DNA from: Canibacter sp052085365
Lineage (GTDB): Bacteria > Actinomycetota > Actinomycetes > Actinomycetales > Microbacteriaceae
DNA length: 64,000 nucleotides
NCBI GenBank assembly: GCA_052085365.1
Contig: JBQDFP010000002.1
Coordinates: 124,001 to 188,000, forward strand
Reading direction: 5' to 3'
This document shows, piece after piece, positions 59,605 to 64,000 of the stretch; within the stretch, counting starts at the first letter, position 1; each line of letters begins with the position of its first letter. Both the position numbers and the translations under genes were made by a program. The notes beneath the pieces are model-generated. The model saw only the letters and a program-made list of their open reading frames with translations. It searched no databases and had not been told where the DNA came from.

Positions 59605-61914
59605 TTAGATCGCAATCTCAGGCTGGAGGTCTTTGAGTTTCCAGGTGCGGCTGCGGCGCGCACCGATGTAGCTCAGTATGAGTCCGATGATGAGGAAACC
59701 CACGAGAATGGCTGCGAGTGACCACACGGACTGTTCGGCAACACCGAAACTGAGCCTACGTACTCCGGTCAGAGCGTAACCCATCGGGAGTATCGAATGC
59801 AGCATTTTGAAGCCGCCCGGCAGAGTTTCGACCGGCATCATGCCTCCCGCGGTCACCAACTGTAAAATAAGAAGTACGAGGGCGATGAGCTTTCCTGGTG
59901 CGCCAAGCAGTGCAATTAGGCCGTGTACAAGCGCAGAAAAGACGAGCGCGGTAAGCATAAACAAGCCAAGCAGCGCGATCGGATGCGCCATCTCATAGTC
60001 GAGTCCGAATCGCAGGGCGATCCACACGAACACTGACTGGGCTAGACCGAGTAAAGCGTAGGGAAGCCATGAGCCGAGTGCGATTTTAAAGCTTGACGTG
60101 TTGGACGCAAGCGCGCGCGTATTGAGCGGGTGCAGGAACTGTCCCAGAATGAGCACACCGATCCATAGTGACAGCACGGTGAAGAAGGGTGCCATCCCTT
60201 CGCCGTAGGTGCCTGCCTCAGCGAGTGATGCGTCTTTCGTCTCGACGGGATTCGACATGACCTGCGACACATCGGTCTTTTTGCCGTCAGACAGTGACGG
60301 TATTTCGTCAGCGCCCGACGCTAACTCGCTTGCCAGGGTGCTGCTTCCGGTCTCGAGCTTGTGAGACCCGGATTCGAGCTGTCCCGCGGCATTTGAGAGG
60401 GTGGATCCACCCTCGGCGGCGGTGGTTGCTGCGGTGCTGAGATCGTGTGCACCTTGCGCGGCTTGCTGTTGACCATCAAGTAATCGGTTCGAACCCGATT
60501 CGAGTTCGGCAGTACCATGCGAGAGTTTTCTGGCTCCTGACGAGAGGGCGGAGGTTCCTCGTGCGAGGGTGTCGGCTCCGGCGGTGAGTTCGGTAGTTTT
60601 CTCCCGGAGGGTGCTGGCTCCTTCGTGCAAGTTCTTGCTCTGCGTCTCGAGGGTGGCCGTGCCTTCTGCGAGTGTCTTGGCACCATCATTCAGCTGCGAA
60701 ACGCCGCCGAGAAGCTGTGATATTTCGGCGGCACCTTCGCTGACCCCGTCGGTGATGCAGGAAGAGTCTTGGAGCTGGGTTACCAGATCTCGCAGGTTTT
60801 CGAGCGCGGTGGTGTCGCGTCCTTCTGCTGCCGCATCAGAAATAAGCTGATTGATCTGATCGAGAGTTTCTTCAGTGTCGACGTTCTGTGCGATGGAGTG
60901 TATGTCTTCGCACGTTTGTGTGAGGCCTGCGGCGGCTTCGGGCAGGGGAGACGTCTCGAGCTTCGTGTTGAGTTCGCTGAGCCCTGCAGATATTTCGTGT
61001 GCGCCGGCATCTAACTCGCCTGCGCCGTCGACGAGACGGTCCGTGCCCGCTGCGAGCTCTACTGCGCCATCGGAGAGCAGGTGGCTGCCTGATGCGAGGG
61101 ATTGGGCGCCGGTATCGAGCTCGTGCACTGACGAATTGAGTCGCTGTGCGCCGCCGTTGAGTGTCCCGATAGCTGTCGCGGCAGTTTTTTGCCCGGAAAC
61201 CAGTTGGTCTTCGGCATTCGCGAGTGACTGTGCGCCGTCACTGATCTGGGTCAAGCCGTCCGATAGGGTGGCGACACCATCTGAAAATTCGCCTAGGCTT
61301 GAAGTGAGCTGGCTCGCGCCGTTATGGAGTTCGGACGCTCCGTCTGCCGCTTCATCAAGACTGTCACCAATGGTGTTGAGGTTTGTGAGCAGTGAATCAG
61401 CGGTGGTCTCACCAACCTCGTGAGCGAGCGTGTCACGAATCTCGGTCGAAGCGGTGCTCACGATATTGCTCAGAATGTAATTGTTTGCATCGTTCGTGAT
61501 GAACGTGAGCTGCGCGGCCTGTGCCTCACCGTCCGCGGTGAGCGCGGCTTCAGGTGAGGTGAGGTCCTGTGAAAAATTGGGGCCGATAACGAGGGCGAAT
61601 GCACGCTGTCCGGACTGAACCTGCTCGCGTGCCTCATGAGCGGTTGGGGTTTCTTTCCAGTCGAAAGAGTCCGCGTCGATGAGCTCATCTGCGAGATCTC
61701 GCCCGTAGTGTTCGTCGGGGTCGTCAGTGCCGCGGTCGTTCATAACAAGCGCCGCTGGGACGCGATCCACAGACCCATAAGGATCCCAGTTGGACGTTAA
61801 GTACAGGCCTGAGTACAGCAGTGGGATGCACATCAGCACAAACATGACCAGGAGTGGAAACGGGCGTCGAATGAAGCGACCGATTTCTGCGGCGGTGCTG
61901 CGAAATACTGTCAT
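59605..61914 (-). CDS. YhgE/Pip-family membrane protein with long heptad-repeat ectodomain
   Basis: A 769-residue homologue of the protein at 4815-6908. One N-terminal helix (PFPLLVMFVLMCIPLLYSGLY), a periplasm-facing region, many seven-residue units (for example GASQLTS, GAKTLAE, GTATLET, GASTLRE), and a C-terminal helix bundle (about 580-750). The repeat stretch is broken near residues 325-390, a segment with two cysteines. It overlaps the ABC-like gene by ATGA and is followed by tetR. It may form a membrane complex with the ABC-like protein. Substrate unknown. Confidence 0.88.
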   Translation of the reverse strand: MTVFRSTAAEIGRFIRRPFPLLVMFVLMCIPLLYSGLYLTSNWDPYGSVDRVPAALVMNDRGTDDPDEHYGRDLADELIDADSFDWKETPTAHEAREQVQSGQRAFALVIGPNFSQDLTSPEAALTADGEAQAAQLTFITNDANNYILSNIVSTASTEIRDTLAHEVGETTADSLLTNLNTIGDSLDEAADGASELHNGASQLTSSLGEFSDGVATLSDGLTQISDGAQSLANAEDQLVSGQKTAATAIGTLNGGAQRLNSSVHELDTGAQSLASGSHLLSDGAVELAAGTDRLVDGAGELDAGAHEISAGLSELNTKLETSPLPEAAAGLTQTCEDIHSIAQNVDTEETLDQINQLISDAAAEGRDTTALENLRDLVTQLQDSSCITDGVSEGAAEISQLLGGVSQLNDGAKTLAEGTATLETQSKNLHEGASTLREKTTELTAGADTLARGTSALSSGARKLSHGTAELESGSNRLLDGQQQAAQGAHDLSTAATTAAEGGSTLSNAAGQLESGSHKLETGSSTLASELASGADEIPSLSDGKKTDVSQVMSNPVETKDASLAEAGTYGEGMAPFFTVLSLWIGVLILGQFLHPLNTRALASNTSSFKIALGSWLPYALLGLAQSVFVWIALRFGLDYEMAHPIALLGLFMLTALVFSALVHGLIALLGAPGKLIALVLLILQLVTAGGMMPVETLPGGFKMLHSILPMGYALTGVRRLSFGVAEQSVWSLAAILVGFLIIGLILSYIGARRSRTWKLKDLQPEIAI

Positions 61915-62510
61915 TGGTAAAGCTCCTCAGAAACCTCGTGCGTCACCGCAATCACAATGCGGCCAGTCGAGGCGAGTTGTTGAAGTTCGTGTGTCACGTC
62001 CTCACGGTCCTGCTGGGAAATGCAGTTTCGGTAAGGCGTATCGAAGACGACGATTTCTGCGGTGCGGTCGGCTTCAGTAATTGCGCACATCAGGCGTATG
62101 CGTTGCCGCACTGAGAGGTCAATGCCGAGGGGTTTACGACCCAATTGAGCATTTCTTTGGGTGAGTGATGTGAGGCGGTGACGTGTAAAAAAGTTGCGCG
62201 GGGAAGGGCCTGGTTGGTAAGCCAAAAGTTCACGCGCATATGCCGCGGCCTGACGCATGTCTTCAAGCTCGTTGACCCCAGGACTGTCGACGATGACCGC
62301 ACGGCCGGTGAGGGCGTGGCCATCGGAACAGGTAATCGTCCCTGAGGAAGCGCGTAAATGTGCGCTCAACGTAAGACTGAGCGCAGTTGCCGCAGCCGGG
62401 GACGGCATCGCAATACATGTGAGCTCACCGGCTCTTGCTTCGAACGAAATGTTTGAGGCAAGAGGAATTGCGTGCCCGGGGAGGGTGAGGTCGTGAATGA
62501 ATAACTGCAC
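61911..62510 (-). CDS. ABC ATPase-like protein lacking catalytic motifs
   Basis: A 199-residue protein whose order of elements is that of an ABC transporter ATPase: ISFEARAGEL before the P-loop, SSGTITCSDG after it, LSVRQRIRLMCAI where the signature is, EIVVFDTP for Walker B and RIVIAVTHEVSEE for the H-loop. Key residues are altered: the P-loop is MPSPAAAT (35-42), with Gly, Gly and Lys replaced; the signature LSGGQ is LSVRQ (132-136); the catalytic Glu after D157 is Thr158. His191 is kept. It should not hydrolyse ATP in the normal way. GTG 62510 is 7 nt after TAACAT, a leaderless start; TTG 62528 lies within the promoter. It leads the operon with yhgE and tetR. Confidence 0.85.
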   Translation of the reverse strand: MQLFIHDLTLPGHAIPLASNISFEARAGELTCIAMPSPAAATALSLTLSAHLRASSGTITCSDGHALTGRAVIVDSPGVNELEDMRQAAAYARELLAYQPGPSPRNFFTRHRLTSLTQRNAQLGRKPLGIDLSVRQRIRLMCAITEADRTAEIVVFDTPYRNCISQQDREDVTHELQQLASTGRIVIAVTHEVSEELYQ

Positions 62511-62517
62511 ACCACAT

Positions 62518-62546
62518 ATGTTAATCAAACTGACCAGTCAGTGCAA
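62518..62546 (-). promoter_or_regulatory. Promoter of the ABC-like/yhgE/tetR operon
   Basis: On the minus strand, TTGCAC (62546-62541) and TAACAT (62523-62518) are separated by exactly 17 bp. The predicted start of transcription falls on the GTG at 62510. The inverted repeat ACTGACCAGTCAGT occupies the -35 edge and spacer. Confidence 0.75.
62529..62542. promoter_or_regulatory. Probable TetR operator
   Basis: ACTGACCAGTCAGT has perfect six-base arms around CA. It lies across the -35/spacer of the operon promoter, so a bound repressor would block RNA polymerase. It matches the usual size and symmetry of TetR-family operators, and the operon itself encodes a TetR protein. Confidence 0.75.
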
Positions 62547-62629
62547 ATAGAATTTTGAGACCAACCATTTGTTTCCTGAGTGGCAGGAGTAGCCTGAGAG
62601 AAACGACAGTATCGACATCGGAGGTAGAC

Positions 62630-63085
62630 ATGGCAGTGACAGTACGTGACGTGGAAGCCAGCGACCGTGAGGCCTGGGGGAAACTCTTCGAGGGGTACCG
62701 AGCGTTCTACGAGAAGCCAGATGACCCAGCCGTAGTCGAAGAAGTCTGGGGTTGGTTGACTGATCCCTGGCATGAGGTGCGCGGCGTCGTGGCCGAGCTT
62801 GACGGGGTCGTGGTGGGCATTGGCCACTATCGCGCGTTTGCTCGCCCAGTTGTCGGCGGCGCGGGAATTTGGCTCGATGACTTGTTCACTTCGGAGGCAG
62901 CGCGCGGACACGGTGCTGCAACTGCGATCATTGACAAAGTCTCAGAAATTGCGGTTGATGAAGGCGCAAATCTCGTGCGTTGGATTACCGCGGAAGACAA
63001 TGAAGCCGCACGAAAGGTATATGACAAAATCTCGACGAAGACCGCGTGGGTGACGTATGACAAGGACCCGCACGCGAGTGAATAA
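62630..63085 (+). CDS. GNAT-family N-acetyltransferase
   Basis: A 151-residue cytosolic acetyltransferase. Acetyl-CoA-binding motif A is EAARGHGAATAIIDKV, preceded by the strand WLDDLFT, and the C-terminal NEAARKVYDKI helix is typical. GGAGGT lies before ATG 62630; an in-frame codon at 62555 has none. It is divergent from the YhgE operon. Substrate cannot be predicted; small-molecule amines and peptide N-termini are both possible. Confidence 0.9.
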   Translation: MAVTVRDVEASDREAWGKLFEGYRAFYEKPDDPAVVEEVWGWLTDPWHEVRGVVAELDGVVVGIGHYRAFARPVVGGAGIWLDDLFTSEAARGHGAATAIIDKVSEIAVDEGANLVRWITAEDNEAARKVYDKISTKTAWVTYDKDPHASE

Positions 63086-63092
63086 GTGCCAT

Positions 63093-63138
63093 AACAAGAG
63101 CGAGTGAGGTGACCCGGGGTCCTTCACTCGCTCTTGTT
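63093..63138. terminator. Bidirectional terminator between GNAT and DDAH genes
   Basis: AACAAGAGCGAGTGA (63093-63107) pairs perfectly over 15 bp with TCACTCGCTCTTGTT (63124-63138), loop 16 nt. It sits between convergent genes and can serve both. Confidence 0.85.
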
Positions 63139-63154
63139 GGGTGACTGGTGAGTC

Positions 63155-63925
63155 CTAGATCAGTGCGCGGACACGAACGGAAAGGCACGTGGGGCAACCC
63201 TCGAGCTTTTCATATTCCGAAATTGCGACTTCGGTGACGTCGTACCCGAGATCGCGAATCATTTCCGCAGTCTTCGGGGCAGATGCGGAAATCAGCATGT
63301 GTGTCTCGCTCAAGCACACAACTGCCGCACCGTGTGCCTCGGGAACCGGGAGAAATCGTTCGAACATGTCGGTGTTGTCGACATAGTCTGCGAACCCGAT
63401 CACGGTACCGTCTGGCAGAGCGGTGACCGCGGTCTTGAGATGGAGCACTTTATTGACCGGAACTGTCACGACCGTGGCGCCAAGCGGGGTGAGGTATTTG
63501 CGCAGCTGGCGTATGCCTTCGGCGTTCGTTCGGCCGCCGCGACCCACATAGACCGTGTTGCCAATTTTTAGAATGTCACCACCGTCGAGAGTGCCGGGTG
63601 CTTGAATTTCTACGATCGGGCAACCCAGATCTTCGAGCACCTTGCGGGTGCCTGCGGTTTCAGGTTTGCGGCTATCGGCGCCAGGGCGACTGATGACCGC
63701 GACGTTTTTGAACATGACGACAGTGTCTTCTATAAAGACAGAATCGGGGCAGTCGTCGGCTGCCTCGACTTCGATCGTTCGCCAGCCAGCATCTTTGAGG
63801 GCGCTGACGTAGCCCCGCCATTGCGCTCGAGCCACATCAAGGTCGACCGAAACCTTTTCGATGTTGTCGACAATGCCGTCATCCAGCAGTGAACTGGGTT
63901 GGCGTACGAGTGCGATACGTGACAT
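63155..63925 (-). CDS. ddaH: Dimethylarginine dimethylaminohydrolase
   Basis: A 256-residue enzyme of the amidinotransferase superfamily that converts methylated arginines (or related guanidines) to citrulline and an amine. Active-site motifs: DSVFIEDTVV (acid), HLKTAVTAL (catalytic His), GTLDGGDIL and the C-terminal EGCPTCLSVRVR with the nucleophilic cysteine. Length matches the bacterial family. GAGGAG precedes ATG 63925. With the ureohydrolase at 14 kb it suggests that the organism degrades several guanidino compounds, although they are far apart. Confidence 0.92.
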   Translation of the reverse strand: MSRIALVRQPSSLLDDGIVDNIEKVSVDLDVARAQWRGYVSALKDAGWRTIEVEAADDCPDSVFIEDTVVMFKNVAVISRPGADSRKPETAGTRKVLEDLGCPIVEIQAPGTLDGGDILKIGNTVYVGRGGRTNAEGIRQLRKYLTPLGATVVTVPVNKVLHLKTAVTALPDGTVIGFADYVDNTDMFERFLPVPEAHGAAVVCLSETHMLISASAPKTAEMIRDLGYDVTEVAISEYEKLEGCPTCLSVRVRALI

Positions 63926-64000
63926 ATGGCTCTAGCTCCTCTGAAGTGGTAATCCGACCAGTTTACTGCGTACGAGAGGTCCAATGTTCATATCTGAGTA

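Noticed and set aside
60875..61423. Ser/Ala-rich 182-codon frame on the plus strand inside the second yhgE gene
   Set aside because: A mirror of the heptad repeats on the coding strand; no ribosome-binding site.

Overview
This window comes from an actinobacterium, most likely in or near the Micrococcales/Microbacteriaceae. The evidence is a mycothiol-dependent formaldehyde dehydrogenase, a DUF222/13E12-type HNH protein, a mycobacterial-type bifunctional dCTP deaminase, a class Ib ribonucleotide reductase locus with NrdR-like boxes, actinobacterial Holin-X and DUF3618 proteins, and many genes that look leaderless (a TANNNT -10 box about 6 nt before the start codon). I do not name a genus. No rRNA, tRNA, CRISPR array, prophage or complete insertion sequence was seen. 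One scaffold gap of 100 N lies at 35055-35154; both flanks carry the same 55 bp, so it looks like an assembly artefact.

Layout. 0.1-7 kb: dcd, a frameshifted membrane protein gene, then an MMPL transporter translationally coupled to a YhgE/Pip protein. 7-12.5 kb: quinone oxidoreductase, DUF222-HNH protein, MerR/TipAS regulator, and the mycothiol formaldehyde-detoxification pair (mscR plus a metallo-beta-lactamase-fold hydrolase). 12.5-17 kb: an MHS-type transporter and a ureohydrolase divergent from a PucR regulator, then DUF2200. 17-26 kb: a hexose module made of a DeoR regulator, a CUT1 ABC importer whose binding protein resembles the Thermus glucose/mannose-binding protein, a phosphomannose isomerase, and on the other strand galM plus a fused galT-galK. 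25.5-32 kb: lipoate ligase with swapped domain order, two alpha/beta hydrolases, a PfkB kinase, a 2-hydroxyacid dehydrogenase, a cupin and a VanY-like lipoprotein. 32-39.4 kb: glyQS, a CPBP protease, a divergent flavoprotein-like gene, a YtxH/Holin-X/DUF3618 envelope operon, hemD and a small conserved protein. 39.4-46.5 kb: a cache-domain protein and GntR regulator divergent from a four-gene polyamine-type ABC transporter, then threonine aldolase. 46.5-52.3 kb: rlmH, a small unknown, an XRE regulator and nrdHIEF. 52.3-64 kb: a TDT-family transporter, a sarcosine-oxidase-like flavoprotein, a stand-alone TrpB2, an MFS exporter, a D,D-carboxypeptidase, a TetR/YhgE/ABC-like operon, a GNAT and a dimethylarginine dimethylaminohydrolase.

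The most unusual theme is that both YhgE/Pip proteins are translationally coupled to something that looks like an ABC ATPase stripped of its catalytic residues: a C-terminal domain on the MMPL protein at the left end, and a separate 199-residue protein at the right end. The right-hand operon also shows a perfect inverted repeat placed between the -35 and -10 elements of a leaderless promoter, with a tetR gene as the last cistron. Other points of note are the GalT-GalK fusion, the permuted LplA, an esterase split by a long disordered insert, and several tail-to-tail gene pairs whose stop codons overlap by 4 bp.
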